NCBI GenBank assembly: GCA_008360975.2
Contig: CM039179.1
Coordinates: 62,348,666 to 62,412,665 of the forward strand
From: Lichenostomus cassidix
Lineage: Eukaryota; Chordata; Aves; Passeriformes; Meliphagidae
DNA: 64,000 nt
Direction of reading: 5' to 3'
In this document: positions 49,801-61,909 of the stretch, piece by piece
Layout of the letters: each line of letters begins with the position of its first letter
Position numbering within the stretch: position 1 is the first letter of the stretch
Translations under genes and position numbers: made by a program
Notes under the pieces: generated by a model
Told to the model about the DNA's origin: nothing
Seen by the model: the letters and a program-made list of their open reading frames with translations, nothing else
Database searches by the model: none

Positions 49801-50160
49801 CTCCCCCCCCCCTAGTTTTTAATATACTTGCAGTTTTAGAGCTAATCCATGTATTAGTTTTTTAATATTTGCAGTTGTGTTAAATTTTTCTGAGGAACAA
49901 TTTACTTTGGGGAAACCGCTGAATCTGTGGTTTGTGTTGTTTGAACAAGAAGTCCCTGAGTATTTGTCCCAAATAGCAATATTTTTCCTACACTAGCAGC
50001 TGTATATTTGTGGTCACCTGATGGCAATGCATGCAAAGACCATGTGCAGTGGCAGTGCCTCTCACAGGGAATACAAGGAGGGGAACTGGATGTGATCGAT
50101 GCCCATGGAATTTGCTCTACTTGGTGGAGGTCTCATGTAGGCAGCGTTTAAATTTTATTT

Positions 50161-50231
50161 TAAACACTTTATGTTTAAAATTGTTTAATTGTTTAAATAT
50201 GTTTAACACATTTTTTAAACACTTTATGTTT
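50161..50231. repeat. Direct repeat of TAAACACTTTATGTTT
   Basis: The 16-mer at 50161-50176 recurs exactly at 50216-50231, in both cases preceded by several T residues. The intervening DNA is made of GTTTAA-like units. It looks like local slippage-driven duplication. Confidence 0.85.
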
Positions 50232-53200
50232 CTGGATAAAGTGAAGGTAAGAGATAGAGACCATTTGAAAGCCATTGCTTATGTTCCCTGAAATGGGCTG
50301 GAAAGAACAGCTCTTCTGAGACACTGCTTTACACTGAACATGTGCAGAGCTGTGTCATCAGTAATTCTGAAAGTGTGTTTACAAGGGTTGGGGAAAATAT
50401 TTAGTCACCATTTAGATAAGTTACCTCATACACAAATTTTAGATGTCTACTGCACTTAATATTTCCAATAACTGGTTTCATTAAGATTTTTAGTGATACA
50501 AATTAATAACAAAAGGAAGTTAATACAGAGTGCATTTATGAGACCAAAATACATGTGGTTTAAATTTAAAGAGTTAAATGTTAGCATTTCCCTATAGAGA
50601 AAAGTTATTTGAGCAGTGGTGTACTGACATTATCACCACCCACAGAGAAGGGGACCTGTTGATCCTATTGGTTAAGCAGAAATTCTAAAAAGGAAAAATG
50701 TAGGTCTAGAGGGTTTGCTTGGTGTAAGTGAATCACATAGGAAAAATGCTGATACCCAGGGTTGTCGTAGAGACCTTTGATGGTTAGAAAGAGAAATAAG
50801 CACAGGATATTTTTGTCAAGTTAGAGGGTTTTGATTGCTTGCTAGGTAAAATGGGTCTTAGTTACTAATATAGTGGAAAGTTAGATGATGATCATGGAAA
50901 TATGACAATAAGTGCTGTTGTAAATCAGACAGAAATTATTTTCTGTGGCCATTTAGAATATTCCAATGTGTTAACAATTGGGCTGAAGCGCTGCTAAGGA
51001 TATTAATGTGGAAAATAAAGGAAAACTTCAATTGGGAAGATGTTTCTGGACACTGCCATACTGCTTCTGGCAAATCATATTTGATAAGGTACAGGTAAAC
51101 AACCAGCATTCATTTAGCAGAAAATGCTGTCCATGTGTCTGGATTTCTGATTGAAAATGCCTTTACAATAATCCAATTGGACCTAGTTAGAAACAAATCT
51201 ATTAATTAAAATGTTACTGATTTACCACTATTTAACATTAGTTTAATCTGACAGCTCTGTCTATAAGCTTCTTCTGTTATTCCTGGAAGACAACTCCATA
51301 AAATTGGAGGGTTTTGAGTAGTTTCATACAGACATGGGATTGCACAGAAAAGCCTGGTATCAGCATCACTGCATGGAGAGAGATCTTGTCTCTGACCCTC
51401 AGTCAGCCAGCTTGAACACAGGCTGAGCTACCCAGGCTACCAGTCCTCTGCACTTTGGCTTTTGAAACTTTCCATGTGAGATATAGTTTCGACATGAAAA
51501 GTCAAAATACAGTGGTTTACAATCAGTTTTACTTTGTTTGAAGCTAAAACTCAAAACAAAACTCCTGAAGTACAGAGCTGTATGAAGCAAAACATGAGAA
51601 AGTTAACACAAAAACTCTGCAAACTGAGCAAGCTAGTTTCACTCAGCTCTTGAAATAACCCCTTTCTGCAAGATCACTTTTCAATTGCACATGTGTGAGG
51701 TGTCAAGAATGAGTTGGTTTCACAACCCCATGGCACAGATAAATGCCACAGCTCTAAAGCTTCACGCTCTGTTCGAGAAAGGTCTCGCTCTGATTCCCTG
51801 TTTCAGCTTATACTTTTAACATCTGCCTAGAGATGAAATTTTCTCAGTTCTAGGTTAGTTACATTGAGCTTTTGTTCATCTGTAAAACAAAGAATTTATG
51901 GTAAGACCCAAATTCGAGTCTGTATGTTTTTGATAGTTGTATCCAGCACTGAGAACTCATTTCCCAAATCTTTATCAATATTCTAAATGGCTCCTAGTCC
52001 CAAAAAGAGAGTAGCCACTTCACCACTTGGAGGTCATTCAAGGATTCATGTGCTTTAAGTTCAAAACCTGGTATTTCAGAGATGCTGAACACTAGCTGCT
52101 CTTCCTAGATGGTATGGGAGCTGCAGGAGCTCATGCCCTTTTGAAGATCAGACTCCTCATCCCGAGGTGGTTTTATTCATACTGGGGCAGTGAGCAGTCC
52201 TCTGCTCTGTTTTCAGCTTTTGTAAAATTTTGGTGTAACTGGCTTGAAAAAAACTGATGAACTGCACAGATATTGTTCTGGTTTCAGCTGGCTGGTACAG
52301 TGCTGTGTTTTGGATTTAGTATGAGAATTATTTTGATAACACAGTAATGTTTTAGCTGTTGCTAAGTAATGCTTACTCTGAGTCAAGGACTTTTCTTTGT
52401 CTCATGCTCTGCCAGTGGGCATGTGCACAAGAATCTGGAGGGAGCATGGTCAGGACAGGTGTCCTGAACTGACCAAAGGGATATTCTGTATCATAAAACA
52501 TCATGCCCAGTGTATAAACTGCTGGAGTTTGGCTGGGAGCTGCTGATTGCTGCTCAGGGATGGACTGGGCAGTGGTCAGTGTGTGATGAACAAATGTACT
52601 GAGCATCACTTGTTTCTGCTGGGTTTTATTTACACACCCCCTAGCTCCCCAGTATATTTTCATTACAATTATTATCTTAATATTTTCTTTTGTTTCAATC
52701 ATTGCTCATCTCAACCCAAGAGGTTTGCTCTTTTTTCTAATTCAGCTCCCCATCAGTGCAAATGGGGAAGTGAGCAAGTGGCTGTGTGGTATTTGATTGC
52801 CATCTGGGGTTAAACTGTGACAGAGACAGAGACACTTCTAACAGAGCATTGCTGAGTACATATGAGTTCAGACAGGTCAGAACTCTTTTGTTTGCGGGGC
52901 AGCTGGTCCATTTTCTTTCCCGCAGAAAACTGAGGGACTGAACTCCTGAGCTTTCCAAATTATCACTGATGGAGAAGTAAGACCTCAGCAGCAGTGGGGC
53001 TAAGGGAGTCATCTTCATTATGTAGCTCTCACATTTTGGCAACTTAGTTGAGAAGAGCTAGAGCGATGTTCAGGAAAAAAAATAATATCAAATAATCAGT
53101 GATCCTGTGTGCATGTATTTTGGTTATTCCTGTGTCAAATCTTCCTGGTGAACTAGTATCTAGAAAAGTGCAAGGGAAATGACTGAGTACGAAGTTTTAA

Positions 53201-53452
53201 TGGTACCTTGAAATATATCTCACAGACTTGAGTTACACAAGAGTTATTGTCAGTGAAATTTACAATATAATTGCAAAGGCTCACCTTTGCACAAGAGTGA
53301 ATTTTATGTGGTATGATCTTATGTTACCAAAAAAGCCCCAAAACATTGGACTGTTGGTGGAACACAAATATTATGTGACTCTGAATCAATCTCACTTCGT
53401 ATTTTAAACCATGAGAGTTTAGATCTGAGTCATCACAACTTGTGAGTAGGAG

Positions 53453-53503
53453 ATATATATATATATACACATACACACATATATATATATGTATGCATAT
53501 ATA
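53453..53503. repeat. TA/CA microsatellite
   Basis: TA units, a short CA stretch and a second TA block, ending in ATGTATGCATATATAG. Compound dinucleotide repeat of about 50 bp. Confidence 0.9.
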
Positions 53504-54729
53504 GCATGCAATCTATAAAGAAGTCTTGGGGTTATTTTCCCCTCAAATTGCAGATTTGGTTCTCTGTTACTGTAAATCGTTATAGCCTCAAGGAAAAGTC
53601 AGAAGTCAGCTTAGTTGCTTCCAAAATTTGAAAAGAAACCTGAGCTAGAAATCTTTACAGATGTACTAGTTTCTTCTCTGTTTCACCCCTTTGATTTTCA
53701 GACCATGTTACACTTCTCTTACACCCCTACTTCTCCACGGTGCTTCCTGCATGGAGCTTGTGTTAGAATTTGCCCAACCTCTAATTTGTCCTGTCAGAGC
53801 ACCTTAATCTTGCACTAGAGGCAGAAACGTTGTTAGCACTGCTAAAAGAGCCTCTTTAACCCAAGATCTTTATTGGACAACTCCAGATGTTAGAGCAAGA
53901 GCTGGAGAAGATGGCACATGAGTGTCTGCTAGCAGCCCCAGAGGCTAGAAATGTAGGAAAACATGGGGGTAAAAGTTATTTTGCTTTCTTCTTTCCTTTT
54001 AATTTGTCACTTGTCTTAAAATGTGCATCTAGCCAAGCTATGCAGAGAGTGACTTGCTGAACAGAAGACTGTAAGGTAGGATTAGAAGTTCTGTTTAAGA
54101 GAAAATCTGCTTCAGTCTAGAGAACAATCCCACCACAAAATAAAATTAACTTTAAAAGTAATGAGATTTTCCACTGTTAACTTAATAGCAGCAAACCACA
54201 TGTTCTAAACAATGTTCTAATTTTTTTTTTTTTGTATAAGGACTCATTTTTAGTAACAAACCCCAGACTATTAGCCCTGCCATTTTTCCACTGCTGGAGG
54301 AAAACGTGGACTCTTGCTGAGCTGTATGGTGAATACCTTGGATATATCTGAATCTAGCACCAGTAAAAAGGCGTCTAAAATACTAGCATGGAGGAGCCAG
54401 TTTAAGGTAGAAGAAATGGAAAAACTGGAAAAAAGAAGAAACATCTCTTTGGATCTTTAGTTCTGTTATTTTTTTAGGTTATATTTCTTCTGGGCTCCCA
54501 AAATCTTCAGTCACAAACAAGTTTTCTTTTAAAAAGTATTAAGTTATCAAAACATTTGCCAGGTCCTAATATTAAATCCTAGCAGTCAGCAATGTTTAAG
54601 TTCAGCCATATCATTTTGCTGAGTAAGTCATGCTAAAACTTAAAGTTTTCCCCTCAAAATGGTCTTTCCAAATGAGATTGATATTGTGAGAAAAAAAGAA
54701 AAAAGAGAAGAACGCCTTCATCATGAGGA

Positions 54730-54965
54730 ATTATGGAATTAATTTTCTTTATATACTCTGTTTGCACAAGACATTTTTGTTAACTCTTAATAAAAATACC
54801 ATTCAGCTGCTACTTTCATTGTTTTTATCCTGGGACCAATACAACATTGTCATTATTGGATATAAAGTGCTGTAAAAACAAATCTAATTTGTTAAGTTTA
54901 TTTTGATAAGAAATAAATATAAAGGTAGTGCATAGTTTGTACAGTGCTGCTATCATAGGACTCCT
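54730..54965. promoter_or_regulatory. Candidate conserved enhancer
   Basis: About 235 bp is AT-rich but not repetitive, and has a dense set of developmental-factor cores: a CAGCTG E-box near 54805, CATTGTT SOX-type sites, a CCAAT box, ATTATTGG, and many TAAT cores. The texture is that of vertebrate conserved non-coding elements. Conservation is not testable from this sequence alone. Confidence 0.3.
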
Positions 54966-55562
54966 GGGTATAATTTATATAAAGAAAATAAAAAAGCATA
55001 CATAACTTTCTAGTTGATTTCCTTTAACAGGGCTAATTGAAAACAGTTTCTGTTATTTAAAAGTAATTTATTTTAAATATACTTTTTAAAACAAAGTTCT
55101 TATTGATATCCATTTTAAGTATATTATCTCAGTGTGGGATACAAGTAAAAGGTCAAATCTTGTAGGAGTATTTTCTGTATGACTCAGTTCTGATCATAGA
55201 TAAACTTATCGGGGAAACCAAATTAGTTAACCTTTTCACTACCAAAATCTCATTTTAACAGGCTACAATGGTTTTCCCACAAATTCAGGACTTCAAAGCT
55301 CATACTTTTGTTCTGAAACATGAAAAAGAGAGTGCTAATTTCCCTTTTCTCTAAGGCAAATGTTCATGATTTTAACGTGAAATTAGACTTGTTGAGGTTC
55401 TGTAGGTAGGCACAGTAAGCTATATACTATTAATTTTTGTCAGGAGCTACTGTGCATAGTGTTGCAGAAACAGATGCATTTTTTTTAGTTTGATTATGTC
55501 TGTAATTTATGGACATTGTTGGATGATATATTTTTTCTTGCCCAGTAGCACAATCCATATGT

Positions 55563-55865
55563 ATGGATCTGATTACTGGAGCACTGAAAGACAAACTGGC
55601 AGTAGGTGGCATATCTCAAGAAAGCAGCCTCTTTCCATGTGGCTTGATAGGTTGTCCAATTCCTGCCCGCTTAACTGGTTTGCGACGTTTCTCAGAAATC
55701 CCTTCAGCTCCGCTTCCTCCTTCGTTTCCATCGCAGCAGTTCAACGACTTGGGTTGTTTCAATACACTCAGTCTAAGTCAGCAACACCAGAAACTGCCCT
55801 TCTTTCTTAAAGCCAGATTAAAAGGCTTTAATGGACTTCAGACCCGGGACCAAACTCATGTCTGA
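55563..55865 (+). other. Small CpG-enriched patch with overlapping open frames
   Basis: Two plus-strand frames overlap here, about 100 codons (55563-55865) and 106 codons (55490-55810). The middle, about 55670-55750, contains seven CpGs in an otherwise CpG-poor region. Neither predicted protein resembles a known family and I see no coding-type periodicity that would choose between them. It could be an exon of a non-coding RNA, a decayed retrocopy, or a conserved element. Confidence 0.25.
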
Positions 55866-56574
55866 GAAAAACTCCCTCAGATGCTAATGTGCCAAAGCCC
55901 TCTTCATGGCATTTGGCAATCTCACCTCTTATCAGCACAATTTAACGAGGTAGCTGGGGGACAGTTTGACTCATGGAGAGTTTTTCCCGTGAACTCATTC
56001 CTACCACCTTTGCTTATTTTGCATAATATCTACACTCACTGGCTTGTGTAAAAAAGTTGTGCTGAAAGGGATTGATTATGGTCTCTCTCCAAATGGCTCC
56101 CAGAGAGCTACATTTCAGGCAGAATTTGGGAGATCTCTTGAAACACAGATATTAATAATATTTCTAATATTCAGTGAACACGTTACAAATATCCAAGAGT
56201 GACGATATCTAGAAATCTGGTTTTGAAGGTCAAAGCAGTAGCCTGTTAGCTGAGCTGTAGGAGTATACTGGTTCTGCAGAGCAAGAAGTAAAAAAAAAAA
56301 AAAAAAGGTCTGTAAGGCTTGTCCCAAGTTGAACTCTAATGGGCTTGGGGTGGAAATTTTGTCAGCCCTGGTCATATGCAGTAAAACATTTGTCTCATGC
56401 TGGTAGCAGCAATGAACATTTTTTCTCTTCCATAATTTACAAAATATGAGCAAGTAGGTAGTTAAAGCATTTCAATTCTTCCATGAATGGAATAATTGTA
56501 CATGGTATTTTCTAAGCAGAAAAATAACTGGCACTTGGGGAATTACTTTGTCACTCTCACAAAATGTAATTTCA

Positions 56575-56745
56575 TCCAAATGGGAAAAATAATGCAATTA
56601 TCTGGGCAGATAATGCAGCACACTTGGCATACATGGGCAGTGAAGATAGTCTTTTATTTCATGAACAAGAGATGAATGCTTTGGAAAACTTGTTGGATTG
56701 CTTTTAATTATTAAAATAGCAAATTCATGGTTTCTTTGTGGACTA
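56575..56745. promoter_or_regulatory. Candidate enhancer with inverted GATA sites
   Basis: At 56597-56614, ATTATCT and AGATAAT form an exact inverted pair separated by GGGC, giving two opposed GATA-type sites, each flanked outward by TGCA. The next 130 bp contains TTTTAATTATTAAAAT and other homeodomain-type cores without repeat structure. The arrangement suggests a cis-regulatory element; it is unproven. Confidence 0.35.
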
Positions 56746-56749
56746 GTCA

Positions 56750-59040
56750 TTCTGTATAGTATTTTCTTTTTTGTTCTATTTAAATTTAGATTGGTTATTC
56801 ATACTTCCTGGCAGTGGTTATAAGAGGAGGATGACTGAGAATTCAGTAGGTGAGTTAATCTCATTTTTACTGTGTCTCAAGAGCCACCCACTTTCCCTTC
56901 ATATGACTCTATGAAAGTTTTTGCAAGATTTGCAGAGTGAGACCGAAGTTTCGACCTTCTTCTTTTCTGGTCTGTTTTTGTTACTCCCCTTTATTTTTCT
57001 GCACATTTCTCATTTTCCAGCCCCTCTCCCCAGCACAACACTGGGCTCACATCCACATATGCCTTCTCCCTGCAGATGCCGGGTGGGATTGCCCAGTTGG
57101 TGTTTGAGGTCAGGGAGTGAGTAGAGAGTGGTTAGCTGGCTGATGACTCAAAGGGTTGAAGCCCTGAGGACCCCAGCAAAACCACGTCTGTAGATTCATG
57201 CCTGGAAAATGAGCACACTCTTAATGTCCATGAGGAATCCCTCAAACATCAGGGCTGCTGATCCTGGGTGGATTTGTGTAACAGGTGAGCACAACAAGGT
57301 GTTGAAGCCATACACCCTGTTGAAGTTTTTCAGCTTCTTCCCCGTACAGTGGGTGTCAGGGGACATCATAACATGGAGGCTCATACCACAGCCCCACAAA
57401 AGCCTGAGGTCTTGCAGAGCTTCTGTAGGGGTCTCCTCTTTTCTATTTGGCAAATTATTTTCATGTGGCTTTTAGAAATGCTGGTAACTGATACCTTTAT
57501 CTCATTTGGTTTCTTTGGCCATGGGGTTCAGCAGGTTTTCAAAGGGAGAAGACACAGATGTGCACATGCAGATGCAGACACTGCCTTCAAAACAGGGCTA
57601 AGTTATAGACAACAGAGGAATCTTTTTGTCATTCTTGCACTAGTGGTTACACTAGCCCTTGTGTGGACTTTCAGTGGGAAATTTGATCCAGGTGTGTTGT
57701 CTCTAGATGTTTCGCTTTCTGACTTTCACTGAAAGGCGATTGAAACAGGCCTGGAAATCGCTTCCCGTCTCATTATCTGAGATAATGAAAATATGGGAGA
57801 TTGCAAATGGCTCAATGCATCTTTTAACAGGTATATTAAAACATTGTGCTGATGTCAGAGAAGTACACAAACCCTCTGTGATAAATCTTCCTGGTGCACC
57901 TCACAGCTTCTGAATTTTGCTGTATACTCTCCAACACTTCCACTCCTGAAAAAGCCCTCATTGTCCTGAGCCTTTTAAATAAAGCACTGCCTAAAGGTGA
58001 CACCATTTAGCAATGGGGTGGTGAGACCTTTCCTCTCCCCATTGCCACTCTGAGTCATGGGTGTTTGACATGCCCAGGGCTCTGATCATGAAGCAACAGC
58101 ACAACCCCATGCTGTGCTCAGCAGCTGAGCACACACTCCTTTTTCTGCTGTAAGCCCATGATGGGCATAGCAGCAAGATATTTGTGCTTGGTAAAGGAGC
58201 TAGCAGGGAAATATGCAGAACTTTATGGCCCTGAAGTGGCAGTTTTGAGCTAGAGGAAGGTTATCTTGTTTTTTCCTCAAGTATGTCTGTTGGTCTTGGG
58301 AAAGATATGGCCTCTTTCCAAACCTCACCACACTTACAGCTCTAGACTATCCTGGCTGCAGCAACAGTAAAAACTACCTTCAGCTTTATATTTTCTTTTC
58401 CATTTCAAGCCCTCTAAATTATATGTTGACATTCTCACTGCTAGCTGAAGAGCAGCACATCTCACAATATTGCTGTCTTCATGTGGGACATGTGGCATGA
58501 TGCTGAGGAATATGCCCAGAGCAGTGTGTTGTGGATGTCACCTGCAGCCAGGTACAAAGAGCGAAAGTTTCAGCAGCTGCCAAAGGATTGGCTTCATAAA
58601 GGAGTTGAACACTTTGAATTGAAAAGGGGGAGCTGTGAGTGTTTTGAAGTATCAGGGTTTAAGGATTTCTCTTGGCTTCAGCTTCATGCAAAGCTGGAGC
58701 ATCTCTCACTGACAGAGAAATCAGTCTTTTTGACTGAAGTGACAAATGATTGTTTCTGCTTCCCTGCTTTCCAGTGCCTCACATTCCTGAGTATGGATGC
58801 CTCTTATTAGTGATTTTGGACCTGAAACCATTCCACAATTAGTATGGTTGCAGTTCTGCAAATAGGAAACAATAGTGAGATACGATCACTAAGCATGGTC
58901 CTGTTGTGTCTGTGAGTTATGTGGGCTTCTCTAAAGGTTGAGTGAACACAGTGTCCCACCATGGCTAAGTTTTCCCTGCAATATATTATCTCTAAGAAAG
59001 CTGAAGTCATACAATTCACCCTTTGCCCTCCGAGTACATT
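56750..59040. other. Non-coding DNA, nothing recognised
   Basis: Open frames of 127 codons (57349-57732) and 109 codons (58481-58810) on the plus strand match no family I know and lack supporting context. No repeat is recognised. Confidence 0.55.
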
Positions 59041-59050
59041 TTTATGTTCC

Positions 59051-59111
59051 GAGAGGAAAAAGAAAAAAAAAAAGAAAAAAGAAAGAAAGAAAAAAAAGGC
59101 TTTTTTTTTTC
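59051..59111. repeat. Homopurine tract followed by a T run
   Basis: A nearly pure A/G stretch (59051-59099), rich in GAAA units, is followed by GC and an uninterrupted T run. The A-rich and T-rich halves could pair as an imperfect hairpin. Confidence 0.85.
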
Positions 59112-60683
59112 AAGTGGGAGAGACAATATATAGGCTTCTAATGTGCTCTTCAATTCATTACCCAGCTGCAGAAAGTGCTCCAGTATGCAAGTACAGGAGA
59201 TGTGTTTGTGTCTGGTCATCTCTGGAATGCGTAGCCGCCGAGTGAAAGGCTGGGAAACTCTTGCTGACGGCTGTGCCAGTGATGACCTGCCAGCACTGAC
59301 AGCCTGGTCTCTGATGGTGGAGAGGGAACATGGGTGCTCTGAGGGTCTCCAGAATGCTGGGAGCGTGAAAGCTGGAAGGATGCCCCATACCAGGATCTCC
59401 TGGTGTTTGCTCAAGTCCCTTAGGGCCTTACAACTGGCACTCAGCAGGGTGGACGATTGGGCTTCTGCTGGCTGGAGAGAAAAAAAACTCATTTGTGCAG
59501 GATTTCTCTGTGTGCAAAAGGCCTGCTAGAAAACTGACAAAATTAAAATGATCACACATGTCCTTCAGCTTAGGAAAAGAGAGCTCTAAGTGAGAGCATG
59601 TGTGCTCTGACTGGGGCTGAGAAAATGTCAGTCTGATGTGCTTGGGAAGTTCATATTGATACAAACAGGGAGGCTCCCTGCTGCCCACAGATTTCCCACA
59701 TAAAAGTCCTACTGGTAGCCGTGGGAACTTAGCAGCAGCCACGCTGTGGCTAAAGTCACCACTCTAAAAATGTAGTGAAATTAGTGTTCATAAAAGTGAA
59801 AAACACGCCACAAGAATGAAGATGTTCTGATTCACAGCCATGAAAATTACATGAGTTCTGGCATTAAAAAAAAAAAAAAAGCAGCTAAATTTCGCAGTTA
59901 GTCTGGCTTCAGGAGGGGATTGCTGGTGAATTTTTAACAAGTTCCTTTGAGAAAAAAATCCTGGCTATCCTCAAATCAATTTGTTGCACCAAAACATACC
60001 CGCCTCTCCCGAGTGGTGCCCACGATGTGATGCTGGTCCTCCTTGCCAGCCCTGTGGAAAGGGCCCATCCTGTGCTGCACAGTGGCCCCTAGTGAAACTG
60101 AGTAGTTTGTTCCAGAGTCTGTGAAATAATTTCCAGCAGCTGGTTTGTTACTAATTTCAGTTCTGCCTTACGACCTGACCCTCATCTCACTCAAACTATG
60201 CCACTTGCTATGTATATTTTTAAGACAAATAAAAAACCTCATGAGAGGGCAAGATGGAGCAACAGACTTGTCCCAGTCTAAACTGAGCATGAGCATGGGA
60301 CCCAGAGGTAAAGGTAATACTAGGAATAATGCAGCTTAACAATATCATTTAGCACCATTTTCAGTTTGAATTTTCCTTTTTTGATTTTTCTCTGCCATGC
60401 CTGCTATAAGGGGACAGTTATGCCAGCTGCCACTCTTGGTAACCAGAATTTGAATTTTTGTGTTTCATCTCTGTTCCAATTGCAAAGACTCACCCTCAAA
60501 CAAGTATTCTTGTCCCTTGCAGCTTTTATTTTGTTGCACCAAGAGGATCTGAAACATCAAATCTGCTTTCTCCCTGTGTCCTATCAAGCCTGTTTTCCCT
60601 GATTTTCCAGGAGAGATGCTCCAAAGTGACAAGCATCACTCTCTCTTTGCTCCTCACGGTGTTCCCTCTCCCACCATGCTGTC

Positions 60684-61244
60684 TTGCAGAGCAGCAACAG
60701 TAAAATCCACCTTGGGAAGGAGGTGACAGCTGGCGATTGTGCTCACTGGACAGACACCACCTTCCCATCCCCACCCCCATGCCAGCAACAGCTTATGACA
60801 GCAGCAATCTTAAAAATAAAACAGGAAATGATTTCAATAGGGGATGTGGTGGCTGACAGAGAAAAGTGGGGTAGGTCTGAAGTGCCGTTTTTCTTTCATG
60901 TGAGCGCCGAGGCCCTGCAGAAAGGTTGCAGAGGAACGAATGTTTGTGCAGCCTTTCATGTGGCAGAGGGACCTGTGCTTGTTTTTGTTGTTGCTGCTGC
61001 TGAGACCTATTGTGGTGCCTGTCCTTGTGACCTGGGTCCGAGCGCTGCCGGTCGCGGTGCTGCAGCATTTTGCTGGAGCTGTGTGGTCCTGAGGTGCTGT
61101 TGGCACACACTTGCCAAGTGTGTAGGCATTGCCCAATGGCCTGGCCGGAATTTGGGCCACTGTGATAACCCCTTGACTTCAGCTTCTGAGCTACTTCCTT
61201 GCATTAACTGCAGCTGGGATAGCTGTGCTCTGGCCAGTCAATAA
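60684..61244 (+). other. 186-codon open frame of unknown status
   Basis: This is the longest uninterrupted frame outside the CpG domain. The predicted product is rich in Ala, Cys and Val in its second half, with the segment VLVFVVAAAETYCGACPC, and has no domain I recognise. Antisense frames of 105 and 108 codons overlap it, which argues that local base composition and not selection keeps it open. The start has no obvious promoter and there are no clear splice sites. It may be chance. Confidence 0.15.
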
Positions 61245-61719
61245 TTCACTTGCCCACCTCATTCCAGTATGAGATACTGTTTTGGTCTGATGCCTGAAGA
61301 AAACACCTACCTAACCTGCCATTTATTCTGAGAAGAACCTATAGCATTTGACTGAATTATTGAAGGGGAAGGCTTCAGATGCCTCAGCCCTACATGCTAA
61401 GGCTTCCTCATCCTCTCTGTTTTCTCCTGGAGGATCAGCTGGAAAAAAGAAGAGGTCTGGGTGAGCACTGTTTCAGGAAAACTGAACAGTCAGAGCCTCT
61501 CAGGCTAAAAGATACTTCTTGGCCTCAGAAAGCTGAGTGTTTTCTTGGAGATTACATCTTGAGCTTTGAAATGAACTTTTGGTCTGCTTCTACCAGCTTT
61601 GTATTTATAGTGAACTTTTATTTCTTTCACCAGCTGAGTCAAGTGTTTTTTCCTGAAGCATTCAAATGCTTGGAATAGAGGTTCAAATCCTTCTCTGCCT
61701 TCAAACACAAACATAGCAT

Positions 61720-61905
61720 ATCTGGGTCAGAAAGACCCTGACCTCCAAATCACTGGAGGTTGACAGAATATATCATGGTAGTTTCACTATAGGCTCGCCC
61801 TAGTCCTGTACTTTTCCCCATTGTCAGCTTTAGAGACAGGATATTGGGCTAGAAGGACCTTTGGTCTGACCTCCTATGGACATTTTTATGGTCTTTTGTC
61901 TTTAT
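61720..61905 (+). mobile_element. Tail of an ancient CR1/SINE-type element
   Basis: The segment GACAGGATATTGGGCTAGAA followed by GGACCTTTGGTCTGACCTCC and TATGGACATTTTTATGGTC closely matches a 3' tail (ggatactgggctagatggacctttggtctgacccagtatggc) that I know from CR1-related elements and SINEs of turtles, crocodilians and birds. The 5' part is too diverged to delimit. It supports a sauropsid origin. Confidence 0.7.
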
Positions 61906-61909
61906 CTGG

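Larger units (their letters stand above)
46900..54700. other. Non-coding AT-rich DNA
   Basis: No supported gene, RNA or intact repeat is visible. The interval includes a T17 tract at 49007-49023, a short C tract near 49804-49813 and the simple repeats listed separately. Confidence 0.6.

Noticed and set aside
57349..57732. 127-codon frame with a hydrophobic C-terminal segment
   Set aside because: The hydrophobic stretch resembles a membrane segment, but the frame overlaps others and no homology or transcript signals are visible.
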